Positions 49,105-58,332 are shown, counted from the first letter of the stretch. The stretch: DNA of 64,000 bases from an uncultured bacterium (GCA_902775025.1 CACYKP010000006.1:1-64000); one strand, 5' to 3'. The notes: generated by a model not told the origin, from the letters alone. Program-made: numbers and translations.

Positions 49105-49434
49105 CTAATCATCTCTTTCCGCTTGAAAAGGTGCCGGTTCTTTTTGTACTATATCCTTACGCTGCATATCACCTTTGTCAACCCTTGAAGCTTTGTCAAA
49201 ATGATGGTGATGCTTGTGTTTCATAAATTGATGCTGACAAGGACATCCACCCATCATACCAAATTGAGGCGGCATCATTGGCGGTCTGTGCAGTGCTGTA
49301 AACAAGCATAAAGCCGAATACACTCCTACAAAAGTTCCCAAAGCAATAACTAAAAATTTTCTAAATCCCTTACTTTGACAAAAACATTTGTGTTCTTCTT
49401 TTGCTTCTATTGTTACATTCTGTTCATTTGACAT
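49105..49434 (-). CDS. Small His/Met/Cys-rich membrane protein
   Basis: The 109-residue protein has one membrane helix (FLVIALGTFVGVYSALCLFTAL, about residues 26-47), CFC before it, then MMPPQFGMMGGCPCQHQFMK and a run of four histidines. Such Met/His/Cys-rich segments often bind copper or other metals. No family is recognised. AAAGGAG precedes the ATG. It is divergent from a C_GCAxxG_C_C family gene. Metal binding is inference. Confidence 0.65.
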   Translation of the reverse strand: MSNEQNVTIEAKEEHKCFCQSKGFRKFLVIALGTFVGVYSALCLFTALHRPPMMPPQFGMMGGCPCQHQFMKHKHHHHFDKASRVDKGDMQRKDIVQKEPAPFQAERDD

Positions 49435-49524
49435 AATTAACTCTCCTTTTTAATCTGTTTTACCTTTCATTCTTTATACGATTTTGCTTATTAAATTGTT
49501 CATTTTTCATGTTAATATTTACTT

Positions 49525-49968
49525 ATGGAAAAATATTCAGAGATAGCATGTAAAAATTTTTATAACGGCTGTAATTGTGCTCAATCGGTACTCTGCGCTT
49601 TCAGCAACAAAATTGATATAGATTCTAAAACTTGCATGAAACTTGCATCATCTTTTGGCGGAGGAATGGGAAGACTTCGTGAAGTTTGCGGCGCAGTTTC
49701 CGCTATGTTTATGGTTGCAGGACTGCTTAAAGGATACGAGATTGCAGGTGATGATATTGGAAAAACAAGGCAATACCAACTTGTTCAACAACTTGCTAAA
49801 GAGTTTAAAAATCAACACGGAACTATTATTTGCAGAGAACTCTTAGGTCTTAACGGTGAAGACAATCCTACACCCTCTAAGCGTACTGCTCAATATTACG
49901 CAGAAAGACCTTGTGCCGAATTTATAAAAACTGCTGCCGAGATAATTGAAAATAAACTCCTAAATTAA
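49525..49968 (+). CDS. C_GCAxxG_C_C family redox protein
   Basis: A 147-residue member of the C_GCAxxG_C_C family (name from its cysteine pattern): NFYNGCNCAQSVLCAF, SSFGGGMGRLREVCGAVSAMFMVAGL, ICRELLG and RPCAEFIKTAAEI are its hallmark segments. Members are predicted to bind a cofactor through the conserved cysteines; function is not established. It ends nine bases inside the convergent CcdA-like gene. Confidence 0.88.
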   Translation: MEKYSEIACKNFYNGCNCAQSVLCAFSNKIDIDSKTCMKLASSFGGGMGRLREVCGAVSAMFMVAGLLKGYEIAGDDIGKTRQYQLVQQLAKEFKNQHGTIICRELLGLNGEDNPTPSKRTAQYYAERPCAEFIKTAAEIIENKLLN

Positions 49969-50670
49969 CGGCGCAAATACTTTATAAAACAAGTACAGCG
50001 ACACCAATATTATCAGCCAACCGCTTGCTTTCACAAGTTTATCCGTAATATTTGAAAACTTTTTAAGATTTTTTACGCTTGAGGTAAATACCCCTGCAAT
50101 AATTAATATCATTCCCTGACCTACTGCAAACAAAAATAACATTATAATTGCAGCTATAAGGTTTTTCCCCATTGCGGCAAAAACCATTATTCCCGCCAAT
50201 ATCGGAGTAGAGCATGGAGTTCCTGCAAGGGCAAACGCAATACCCAATAACAAAGGATATATAATAAGTGAGCTGGTATTGTTTTGGGGCATGGATTTAA
50301 TTATTACGGGTATCTCAAAATCCAATATTTCGGTTATCTTTAAGCCTATTATCAGTAGTAATGATGCCATTATAATTGTAAAATATCCGCCAAATACAGA
50401 AGCAAAAACACTTCCCGTAACCGCACAGATTATACCGATTATAGTAAATACAACTGCAGTACCTAATATAAAACAGCTTAACTGTATAAATGTCCTAAAC
50501 GGAGTTTCCTTTGAACACCCCCCGACATACCCTATCATCAATGGAAGCATTGCAAGTGAACATGGCGATATTGATGCGATTACACCTCCTAAAAAAGAAG
50601 CACAAAACATCAAAATCCAAGTTACAAAAGTTGCATTTTCTACTGATACAAAATTTACCAAATTATTCAT
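49960..50670 (-). CDS. CcdA/DsbD-type thiol-reducing membrane protein
   Basis: The 236-residue protein has six membrane helices of the CcdA/DsbD-transmembrane family, which moves electrons from cytoplasmic thioredoxin to the periplasm. ASISPCSLAMLPL and LAGTPCSTPILAGI carry the two conserved redox cysteines in helices 1 and 4. It overlaps the upstream thioredoxin-like gene by eight bases and likely reduces that protein. Confidence 0.92.
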   Translation of the reverse strand: MNNLVNFVSVENATFVTWILMFCASFLGGVIASISPCSLAMLPLMIGYVGGCSKETPFRTFIQLSCFILGTAVVFTIIGIICAVTGSVFASVFGGYFTIIMASLLLIIGLKITEILDFEIPVIIKSMPQNNTSSLIIYPLLLGIAFALAGTPCSTPILAGIMVFAAMGKNLIAAIIMLFLFAVGQGMILIIAGVFTSSVKNLKKFSNITDKLVKASGWLIILVSLYLFYKVFAPLI

Positions 50671-51055
50671 TTATCAACTCTGCTAAATAATTATCCAATA
50701 TCTTTGACTGCATTGTACCCTCTATGCGTCTTGTAATCTTACCGTCTTGGTTTTTAAACACGGTAGTTGGAACAAGAGTTACTTTATACTCCTTTATTAA
50801 AGCCTTACAATTTTTATCCGATTTTGATACATCAATTTTTGTTAAAGACACTTTATCATTGTATTTGGGAAAAACTTCCTCAAAAACTTTTTCCAAATCT
50901 TGACACTCAGAACACATAGGAGAAGAAAATTTTATAACTTCATCACCGGTCGTTGCAATTGCAGGTAAAGAAGCGGCATCTTCTCTTGTAAGTCCCCAAT
51001 ACACTGCTAAAGGAACCAAAAAAATAAGCAAAATCCAAATAATATTTTTGTTCAT
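50663..51055 (-). CDS. Membrane-anchored thioredoxin-like protein
   Basis: The 130-residue protein has an N-terminal membrane anchor (IIWILLIFLVPLAVYWGL) and a thioredoxin fold with the active site CSEC (MCSECQDLEKVF), and the cis-proline region VTLVPTTVF. It would face the periplasm and be kept reduced by the CcdA-like protein. GGAGG precedes the ATG. It is the first gene of this pair. Confidence 0.9.
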   Translation of the reverse strand: MNKNIIWILLIFLVPLAVYWGLTREDAASLPAIATTGDEVIKFSSPMCSECQDLEKVFEEVFPKYNDKVSLTKIDVSKSDKNCKALIKEYKVTLVPTTVFKNQDGKITRRIEGTMQSKILDNYLAELINE

Positions 51056-51139
51056 AAACCCTCCTTTTTTACTTTAACATAATATGATTTAAGAACATAA
51101 TATTAAAGGGGTTAATAGGATAAGGCAAGTTGGAGGATT

Positions 51140-51574
51140 TTATATGCTACCCTTGACTTTACCTTCTACTGCATCAAACTCCGGTCGCTTGTATGCGTTT
51201 GTTGCATGCCCGAAGCTGTAAGTAGTAAATTGTCTTTTTTCATGATTTATTTTAGTATCGGAAAGTCTTTCCTGCATTATAGAATTTCTTTCACAATATC
51301 TTAAATATTCTTTATAAGAGATTTTTTTATTTCCGTCCGTATCCATGCTCTCATCATAATTATCTTCACCATCTTCTGCATAGATAAGCTCTAATCCGCC
51401 TTTATCAAATTCTTTTTTATCTAATTCACTCGTATTTGACTGTTTTGTGAAATCATTTATCAATTCTTCTGTTTGATTTTTTTTTGAAGATAAATCTGAG
51501 CCTAATAAAAATGAAGCTAAAAAATCAGGATTTAACCTAAAATTATTCGAATTTTGATTAAACACGTTCAACAT
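51140..51574 (-). CDS. Protein with one canonical EF-hand
   Basis: The 144-residue protein contains DTDGNKKISYKEYLRY (about residues 82-97), a textbook EF-hand calcium loop with ligands at positions 1, 3, 5, 7, 9 and 12. A second, weaker acidic stretch (YAEDGEDNYDE) precedes it. The N-terminus MLNVFNQNSNNFRLN is Asn-rich like other lineage-specific proteins here but lacks F-x-G. AGAGG precedes the ATG. Calcium binding is likely; role unknown. Confidence 0.7.
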   Translation of the reverse strand: MLNVFNQNSNNFRLNPDFLASFLLGSDLSSKKNQTEELINDFTKQSNTSELDKKEFDKGGLELIYAEDGEDNYDESMDTDGNKKISYKEYLRYCERNSIMQERLSDTKINHEKRQFTTYSFGHATNAYKRPEFDAVEGKVKGSI

Positions 51575-51662
51575 AATTACCTCTTTTTCCCCCGAATATT
51601 ATATATAATTATATTTGAACACTTTTTTGCAATTTATTTATCCTCTAAAAACAGTAAATTAA

Positions 51663-52631
51663 TTATAATTCAATATTTTCCATTACTTCCTTTAAAATTT
51701 CCGAAGATTTTTTTAAACTCAAAACCTCTTGTTCATTCAATTGCACAGGAACAAAATTTTCTACTCCGTCTTTTCCTACAATTGCAGGCATAGAAAGTGC
51801 TATGCCGTCTATTCCGTATTCTCCATGCATAATTGAAGATACCGAAAGAATAGATTTTTCATCTCTAACTACAACTTCACAAATTCTTTTTACTGCCATC
51901 GCTACACCGTAATATGTAGCTTTTTTTTTGCCTATTATATAGTAAGCGCTATTTTTTACGCTATCTGCGATTTTTCGCATAGCTTCTGTGTGGTCGCCGC
52001 AATATCCTCTCATTTCGCAAAATTTCTCTAATGGAACTCCGGAAATATTAACTCCGGACCATGCCGGTATTTCTGAATCACCGTGTTCACCTATAATAAA
52101 AGCATGTACACTTCTTGAATCAACTTTTAAATGATTACCGAGTTCATGCTTTAACCTTGCTGTATCAAGTACCGTACCTGAACCAATAACTTTATTTTCA
52201 GGAAGTCCCGAAAGCTTTTGGGCTACAGCTGTCAATATATCAACAGGGTTTGTAACAATTAATAGTATTCCGTTAAACTCCCTTTTCTTAATCTCAGGAA
52301 TAATCAATTTAAAAATAGAAACATTTTTCTTAACTAAATCAAGCCTTGTTTCACCTTCTTTTTGGTTTGCGCCTGCTGTTATAATAATCATTGAAGCATT
52401 TTTTATATCATCATAATCACCTGCATAAATATTTACAGGCTTAGCAAAAGGAACTCCGTGGCTTATATCAAGAGCTTCACCCTCTGCTCTGGCTCGGTCA
52501 GAGTCAATCATAACTACCTCAGAGAATAATCCTGATTGCATTATACTAAAAGCGCAAGCTGCTCCTACAAATCCGCAGCCCACTATTACAACTTTTCTGA
52601 TATTAGTACAATTTAAACAATTATTTTCCAT
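51663..52631 (-). CDS. ldh: L-lactate dehydrogenase
   Basis: NAD-dependent reduction of pyruvate to L-lactate. The 322 residues have the NAD motif VGCGFVGAACAF, the loop GANQKEGETRLDL whose Gln marks lactate rather than malate dehydrogenase, the TNPVDI segment, DTARL and the catalytic histidine in IIGEHGDSE. The gene stands alone with a weak ribosome site. It competes with AdhE for NADH. Confidence 0.95.
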   Translation of the reverse strand: MENNCLNCTNIRKVVIVGCGFVGAACAFSIMQSGLFSEVVMIDSDRARAEGEALDISHGVPFAKPVNIYAGDYDDIKNASMIIITAGANQKEGETRLDLVKKNVSIFKLIIPEIKKREFNGILLIVTNPVDILTAVAQKLSGLPENKVIGSGTVLDTARLKHELGNHLKVDSRSVHAFIIGEHGDSEIPAWSGVNISGVPLEKFCEMRGYCGDHTEAMRKIADSVKNSAYYIIGKKKATYYGVAMAVKRICEVVVRDEKSILSVSSIMHGEYGIDGIALSMPAIVGKDGVENFVPVQLNEQEVLSLKKSSEILKEVMENIEL

Positions 52632-52684
52632 AATTTACTTTTCATAATATCAGATTTTTAATTTTATTAAATTGGAAAGTTCGA

Positions 52685-54124
52685 CTATTCTTTCACAACT
52701 TCCAGCGTTTCATAATCATTTAAGTATGGTAAATGTGCTTCAGTTATAAGTTCCCCCGGAAGAAGAATAGAAATTCCCGGAGGACATTCCGCAACAACCT
52801 CTGCCGATATTCTTCCTATTGCATATTCTTTTTTAATAGTTTCTTTATCAGCATAATAAGCCTCTCTTAAACTCATAAGAATCTTTGGCTCAAGCATAGG
52901 CATGTGTTTACGTTTTTCAAGATAATAAATATCCTTATGATTTTCTGATGCGATTTTTGCTAAAGCATCAGCTAAATATTTAAAATCTGAACGCTTGTTA
53001 CCAAGATTACAAAGAATTAAAACTCCTATATCAGAAGCTGACTCGACTTCTATACCAAAATCTATCTCTAAAATTGATTCCAATCTTTTTCCAGAAAGAC
53101 CGTCTATTTTTATAAACACCTTTGTAACATCTGTCTTATAACCGAAATCTGCTTTTAATTGATGAAGATTAGGTATCTCATCAAGTCTTTTTCTCAAATA
53201 TTTAGCATTTGCTACGGCTTTATCAATTTGTTTAAGCCCTAATTGTGATTGTAGATTAGCTCTTGCGGCATCAAGACTTGCAAGCAAAATTAACGAAGGA
53301 CTCGTTGTATGCAAAAGTTTAAGCGCCTTTTCAACGCTTTTTTCATCAAGACAAGACTCTTTTGATATATGAAGCATCGAAGTTTGGCTCATGCTTCCGC
53401 CGGTCTTATGAAGTGAATGAACAACCGCATCAGCTCCAAGTTTAAGAGCAGTTTCCGGAAGATGTTTGTTAAAATTCCATAAGCACCCGTGAGCCTCATC
53501 TACAATAAGCGGTACACCATATTTTTTACACACTGCACTTATTGATTTAATATCGGATACAACCCCTTCATAAGTCGGATTTGTAACCCAAACCATTGAT
53601 ATATCTTTATCTTGCTCTAACTTTTCTTCAATTTGCCAAGCTTCAATGTTACCCCAAATTGACCAATCATCAATTCTATTTGGACATACCCAAACTGGTT
53701 CAGCACCTGATATCATCAAGCCCGTTAAAATTGAACGGTGGCAATTTCTGTTAACAATTATTTTCTGTCCTTTTTTAGTCAAAGCCATTGCCAGGGCAAG
53801 ATTTCCTGCAGTTGAACCATTAAGAAGAAAGAATGTTTTTTTTGCACCAAACGCTTCCGCTGCAAGTTCTTGAGCTTCTTTTATAGGACCTGTTGCAGGA
53901 TGCAAAGTTCCTAAATTGTCAAATTCATCTGTTGTATCAAGACTCAAAGCCTTATCACCAATAAGTTTTCTAAAATCCTTTAATATAGCCTTTCCTTTAG
54001 TATGACCAGGAATATGAAACTGATATGTAGGATTTTCATAAGCCGTCTTTAAAGCATCAACTATAGGAGCTTTTATCTTCACATCTGATTTATTATCAAT
54101 ATTTTCACGAATATCTTTAACCAA
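52685..54124 (-). CDS. Orn/Lys/Arg decarboxylase (short SpeA type)
   Basis: A PLP-dependent fold-I decarboxylase of 479 residues, the short form typical of Bacillus SpeA/YaaO-like arginine or lysine decarboxylases. FHIPGHTKGK at the start, DEAHG, and the PLP lysine in HSLHKTGG are present, with the C-terminal ECPPGISILLPGE motif. The start is TTG 54124 with AGGA upstream. An AdoMet decarboxylase gene is close by, so arginine to agmatine for polyamine synthesis is most likely; lysine cannot be excluded. Confidence 0.9.
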   Translation of the reverse strand: MVKDIRENIDNKSDVKIKAPIVDALKTAYENPTYQFHIPGHTKGKAILKDFRKLIGDKALSLDTTDEFDNLGTLHPATGPIKEAQELAAEAFGAKKTFFLLNGSTAGNLALAMALTKKGQKIIVNRNCHRSILTGLMISGAEPVWVCPNRIDDWSIWGNIEAWQIEEKLEQDKDISMVWVTNPTYEGVVSDIKSISAVCKKYGVPLIVDEAHGCLWNFNKHLPETALKLGADAVVHSLHKTGGSMSQTSMLHISKESCLDEKSVEKALKLLHTTSPSLILLASLDAARANLQSQLGLKQIDKAVANAKYLRKRLDEIPNLHQLKADFGYKTDVTKVFIKIDGLSGKRLESILEIDFGIEVESASDIGVLILCNLGNKRSDFKYLADALAKIASENHKDIYYLEKRKHMPMLEPKILMSLREAYYADKETIKKEYAIGRISAEVVAECPPGISILLPGELITEAHLPYLNDYETLEVVKE

Positions 54125-54162
54125 TTCTTTTCTTCCTGTTTATACTTATATCTATTAGGGTA

Positions 54163-54186
54163 ATAGGTCGGATTTACAAATCCGAC
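54163..54186 (+). repeat. REP-like hairpin, type 2 variant (ATAG)
   Basis: ATAG precedes GTCGGATTTACAAATCCGAC, an eight-base-pair stem. It lies upstream of the decarboxylase gene. Confidence 0.7.
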
Positions 54187-54325
54187 CTTATATCCTAATT
54201 AGTATAATACACGAAAATATTTTTTTTTGCTAATTGAATAAAGAATTTTGCTAATTAGCTGAGTTTATTTTATTTATTTTAATCAAACTATATGTTAAAA
54301 TCTAAATAGAAAAGAGAGAGTAATA

Positions 54326-55408
54326 ATGTTTACATTTACAAAAAAGCAAACAAATATGGAATTTGAAATAATCGAACAAAAAAAGATTATTCCTTATATT
54401 TTGATGAAGTATATTAATCCTGATAGCGGCGAGATTAAAATAGATCTTCCGCAAAACATCAGAAAAATTGTTCTTGTTGCAAGCGGTTCTTCATACCACT
54501 GTGCAAGATTTGCGGTGGATTTATTGGAAAAATTTTCAGGTATTGAATCCAGAGCAATTTATTCAAGCGAATTTCTCCTAAAAAGTGTGATTCCGCACGA
54601 CGAAAATACTTTGTATATTTTCATTACTCAATCAGGCGAAACAAGTGATACGGTAAAATCTCTTGAAAAGGTTAAAAATTCTACGAATCTGGAAACTCTC
54701 TGTATAACAAACAATGAACATTCTACCATTTGGGAAATGTGTGATTACAAAGTCGCATGCTACGCAGGAACCGAACAAGGTATCGCTGCAACAAAATCTT
54801 TTACATCACAAATGCTATGTTTGATTTTAATATCTCTAAAGCTTGTAGAAAGTGTTCATGGTAACGAAGCTACAAGAGAATACAAAAATTCCCTTATCCA
54901 CCTCCCTATAATTCTAGAAAAAGCACTTGCTAAGAGAGATGAGGTAAAAAAATTAGCTAAAATTTTAGCAAAAGAAAATAATATTATTATAACTGCTGAC
55001 GGAATATCATACTCTTTAGCAAAAGAAGCTGCACTAAAAACAAAAGAAACATCATACAAAAACATAAGCGCAGCAATCTTAGGCGAATTTATGCACGGAC
55101 ATGTTGCTGTTTTAAACAACAAATCAACTCTTGTATACATAGCAGTTGATAATATATCAGAACGCTCCGTTGCCAACTTAAATAAGATAAAATCGGATTA
55201 TAATCCAAAGCTTGTAATTATCGGACCAACAGATGAAAGACTTAAACCGGATTACCACATAAATATAGAATGTGAAAATGAGATTCAACAAATGTTCGCA
55301 GATATTCTAATCTCGCAGCAAATAGCTCTTGAAGTAGCTTTAAAGCTTCACAGAAACGTCGACCATCCAAAAGGTCTGCATAAAGTAGTAAAAGACATTA
55401 ATATTTAA
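54326..55408 (+). CDS. Double SIS-domain sugar-phosphate isomerase/deaminase-like protein
   Basis: The 360 residues carry two SIS domains like the isomerase half of GlmS, but the glutaminase domain is absent. LVASGSSYHCARFAVDLLEKF and FITQSGETSDTVKSL are first-domain substrate motifs, and GEFMHGHVAVL and the final DHPKGLHKVVKD match the GlmS end. It may act as an ammonia-dependent aminotransferase, a deaminase (FrlB/AgaS-like) or a regulator. GAGAG precedes the ATG. It diverges from the decarboxylase gene. Confidence 0.85.
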   Translation: MFTFTKKQTNMEFEIIEQKKIIPYILMKYINPDSGEIKIDLPQNIRKIVLVASGSSYHCARFAVDLLEKFSGIESRAIYSSEFLLKSVIPHDENTLYIFITQSGETSDTVKSLEKVKNSTNLETLCITNNEHSTIWEMCDYKVACYAGTEQGIAATKSFTSQMLCLILISLKLVESVHGNEATREYKNSLIHLPIILEKALAKRDEVKKLAKILAKENNIIITADGISYSLAKEAALKTKETSYKNISAAILGEFMHGHVAVLNNKSTLVYIAVDNISERSVANLNKIKSDYNPKLVIIGPTDERLKPDYHINIECENEIQQMFADILISQQIALEVALKLHRNVDHPKGLHKVVKDINI

Positions 55409-55413
55409 ACATG

Positions 55414-55875
55414 CTACTCTTCAAATTGTTCAGCAACTTCAAATGGTTGTTCAGATAATTTTAAAGTTTCTCTGTCAATAATACCGCGCTTTAATTCAGT
55501 AAAAGATGCCTTTTTTGAATTGAACATTTTTTTCAAAAATTCATACGCAACTTTTGGATCACATTTTGTTCCGCAAGTAAACAAATCAACGGCAGCATAC
55601 CCTAATTCCGGCCATGTATGTATGGCTAAATGGCTTTCTGAGATTATTACTACACCGGAAACTCCATAGGGGTTAAACATGTGAAAGCACTTTTGAACGA
55701 TTGTTGCACCACACTCTAAAGCTGCATCTATCATATACTTTTCGACTTTATCAATGTTATTTAAAATATTTGAATCACATTCAAAAAATTCCGCAAGAAC
55801 GTGTTGCCCTAAGTTTACTTTGTCTAAGTTAGCATGTGTTTCAAGCTCTTTGAGTGATGATGATACAATTGTCAA
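55414..55875 (-). CDS. speH: S-adenosylmethionine decarboxylase proenzyme
   Basis: AdoMetDC makes decarboxylated SAM for spermidine synthesis. The 153 residues are of the short prokaryotic class. SESHLAIHTWPE holds the self-cleavage site (Glu-Ser), with the serine becoming the pyruvoyl cofactor, and GYAAVDLFTCG the catalytic cysteine. The C-terminal tail is a little longer than usual. TTG 55875 is chosen since GGAGG lies eight bases upstream; an ATG there is out of frame. Confidence 0.94.
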   Translation of the reverse strand: MTIVSSSLKELETHANLDKVNLGQHVLAEFFECDSNILNNIDKVEKYMIDAALECGATIVQKCFHMFNPYGVSGVVIISESHLAIHTWPELGYAAVDLFTCGTKCDPKVAYEFLKKMFNSKKASFTELKRGIIDRETLKLSEQPFEVAEQFEE

Positions 55876-56020
55876 TTCATGTGCCTCCTATTCTACCGGT
55901 GAATATCTTTCTCACCAATTATTTTTGTAACAATCTATATATTACTATAAAAAACAAAAAATTTGTATATTTTACACTTTTTGGATGAGTTGTTAACAAT
56001 TCGTTACATTTTATTTTTCG

Positions 56021-56869
56021 TTAACAGCTTAAAGCTTCTAAGGCAGCTATTTTCATCTGTTTTACATCAGGATTTTTTCCTGTCCATATTTGAATAGCAC
56101 GCTCTGCTTGATAAATTAGCATGTCCAAACCGCCAATTGTTCTAAGACCTCTACGTTCTGATTCTTTTATTAATATGGTTTTTTGAGGATTATAAACAAT
56201 GTCATAGATTATAATATCTGAATCCATAGTATCAAAATCTTTTAATTCAAGCGCCATTTGATCGGCTATATAACCTTTCATGCCGATAGGAGTCGCATTT
56301 ACTAATATAGAAGTGCCTTTTAAGCTGCGCATATTTTGGATTTGATAAACATTGAATTCAATATTCGGAAATTTTGCTCTCATATATTCGACTGCCTGAT
56401 GAGAGTTAATTATATTTCTTGTATAAAAATCTATATTTTTTATTCCTTTTTCAGCAAGTCCTACAACTGCCGCACGAGAAGCACCACCTGTACCCAAAAT
56501 TCCTGCAGTTTTGCCTCTTAAATCAACCTCCGGCGGAATTGCTTTTTTAAATCCATAGATATCAGTATTATATCCAAACAATTCTTTATTTTCACCCTCT
56601 ACCTTTACTGTATTAACGCACCCTGCAATATTTGCATAATCATCAATATCTGTTAGAAACAATGACATTGGAACTTTTAGAGGTATTGTTACATTAAATC
56701 CCTGATACCCATTAGTTTTAATAAATTTAATTCTATCCACCAAGTTTTCTGCAGGAGTATCCATGACATCGTATTGAACGTCTTCCCCAATACTTTCAAG
56801 CCCTGCTTTTTGGATTACAGCAGAAATTGAGTGTCCTAAAGGATGACCTATTATTCCGAGTTTGTACAT
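56021..56869 (-). CDS. aroE: Shikimate dehydrogenase
   Basis: AroE reduces 3-dehydroshikimate with NADPH. The 282 residues show GHPLGHSISAVIQ (the family usually has S-x-S-P; here Ala-Val replaces it), NVTIPLK with the catalytic lysine, TDIYGF, GILGTGGASRAAVVGL and ATPIGMKG. GGAGGT precedes the ATG. It lies apart from the aroC-aroK-aroB cluster, and divergent from glmU. Confidence 0.94.
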   Translation of the reverse strand: MYKLGIIGHPLGHSISAVIQKAGLESIGEDVQYDVMDTPAENLVDRIKFIKTNGYQGFNVTIPLKVPMSLFLTDIDDYANIAGCVNTVKVEGENKELFGYNTDIYGFKKAIPPEVDLRGKTAGILGTGGASRAAVVGLAEKGIKNIDFYTRNIINSHQAVEYMRAKFPNIEFNVYQIQNMRSLKGTSILVNATPIGMKGYIADQMALELKDFDTMDSDIIIYDIVYNPQKTILIKESERRGLRTIGGLDMLIYQAERAIQIWTGKNPDVKQMKIAALEALSC

Positions 56870-56955
56870 ACTTAATACCTCCGATTATTAAATTATACAC
56901 CAGATTGTATATTTTGGTGCATGATATAATTAATTTATAAAGCGAGGGATTAATT

Positions 56956-58239
56956 ATGTTAAAATCAGTTATATTAGCAGCAGGAAAAGGTACAAGAATG
57001 AAATCTGATACACCTAAAGTCCTGCATACAATTTTTGATAAAACTCTTGTTGGTTATGTGATTGAAGCCGTTAATAATACAGGCTTAGCCGACGAAAACT
57101 TTGTAATTGTAGGTCATCAGGCTGAAAGAGTTGACGAATACATAAAAGAGAATTATAAAAACGCAAGAACCGTTTTACAATCACCACAATTAGGTACGGG
57201 GCATGCAGTTAGCATGGTGCTTCCTTTCCTTCAGGATTTTGAAGGAGAAGTTGTAATACTATGCGGTGATACTCCGCTTATAACTTCTGAAACACTAAAA
57301 GAATTTGTTGAATACCACAGAGAAAATAATTCCGACTTAACCGTTATGAGTGCAATATTTGATAACCCTACAAATTACGGTAGAATTATTAGAGGGGCAG
57401 ATAATAGAGTCGAAGCTATAGTTGAAGAAAAAGATGCAACTCCCGAACAAAAGGGGGTAAATGAAATTAATGCCGGTATATATTGCCTTGATTGGAAGAA
57501 AGTTAAACCTGCATTTTCTCAGTTAAAAACAAACAATGCTCAAGGCGAATATTATTTGACTGATATTATCAAATGGGGAAATGAAAACGGTTTGAGCGTA
57601 AATGGGTATATTCTTAAAGATAATACCGAAATATACGGCATTAATTCAAAGTCTAATCTTGCAGAGGCAACAAAATTTTTAAATCAAAGAGTTATAAATA
57701 AACATCTAACAAACGGTGTAACAATTATTGATCCGTCTGCGACTTGGATTAGCCCTGAAACAGAAATTGAATCCGATACTGTAATTTATCCCTCTACTTA
57801 TATAGAAGGAAAAAACAAGATTGGTAAAAATTGTAAAATAGGACCTTTTGCCCACCTAAGAGGCGGAGTTATTTTAGATGACAACGTAAAAATCGGAAAC
57901 TTTGTAGAAGTTAAAAAAGCTCATATTAAATCAAACACAAACGCTTGCCACTTAACTTACATAGGAGATGCGGAAATAGGTTCTCACGTGAATATAGGAG
58001 CGGGAACAATTACAGCAAACTATAATCCTTTAACAAAAGAAAAAAGCAAAACAATAATTGAAGATAATGTTAAAATTGGCTCAAATTCCGTTCTTGTAGC
58101 TCCCGTAAAAGTTTCAGAGGGTGCAAACGTGGGCGCATTATCCGTTATCACAAAGGACCTTCCTGCGTGGGCACTTGCAATAACAAGAGCACCGTTAAGA
58201 GTTCTTGAAGGATGGGTAAAGAGTAAAATAAAAAAATAA
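56956..58239 (+). CDS. glmU: UDP-GlcNAc pyrophosphorylase/GlcN-1-P acetyltransferase
   Basis: GlmU makes UDP-GlcNAc for peptidoglycan and lipopolysaccharide. The N-terminal uridyltransferase has LAAGKGTRMKSDTPKVLH and the QLGTGHAV and GDTPL motifs. The C-terminal left-handed beta helix has hexapeptide repeats and the acetyltransferase segment THIGDAEIGSHVNIGAGTI-like (written here as YIGDAEIGSHVNIGAG). At 427 residues it is about 25 shorter than the usual length, at the C-terminus. GAGGGA precedes the ATG. Confidence 0.94.
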   Translation: MLKSVILAAGKGTRMKSDTPKVLHTIFDKTLVGYVIEAVNNTGLADENFVIVGHQAERVDEYIKENYKNARTVLQSPQLGTGHAVSMVLPFLQDFEGEVVILCGDTPLITSETLKEFVEYHRENNSDLTVMSAIFDNPTNYGRIIRGADNRVEAIVEEKDATPEQKGVNEINAGIYCLDWKKVKPAFSQLKTNNAQGEYYLTDIIKWGNENGLSVNGYILKDNTEIYGINSKSNLAEATKFLNQRVINKHLTNGVTIIDPSATWISPETEIESDTVIYPSTYIEGKNKIGKNCKIGPFAHLRGGVILDDNVKIGNFVEVKKAHIKSNTNACHLTYIGDAEIGSHVNIGAGTITANYNPLTKEKSKTIIEDNVKIGSNSVLVAPVKVSEGANVGALSVITKDLPAWALAITRAPLRVLEGWVKSKIKK

Positions 58240-58255
58240 TATTGGTAATAGTATT

Positions 58256-58277
58256 GCCGGAGCAAGCTCCAGCCTAC
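58256..58277 (-). repeat. REP-like hairpin (GTAG, minus orientation)
   Basis: GCCGGAGCAAGCTCCAGC followed by CTAC. It lies 17 bases after glmU and shares GGAGC/GCTCC arms with the hairpin at 58333-58364. Confidence 0.6.
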
Positions 58278-58332
58278 TATGTAAAAAGTAATATTTGTTT
58301 TATCATAGAATATAAATGTAGCAGTATTTGTC

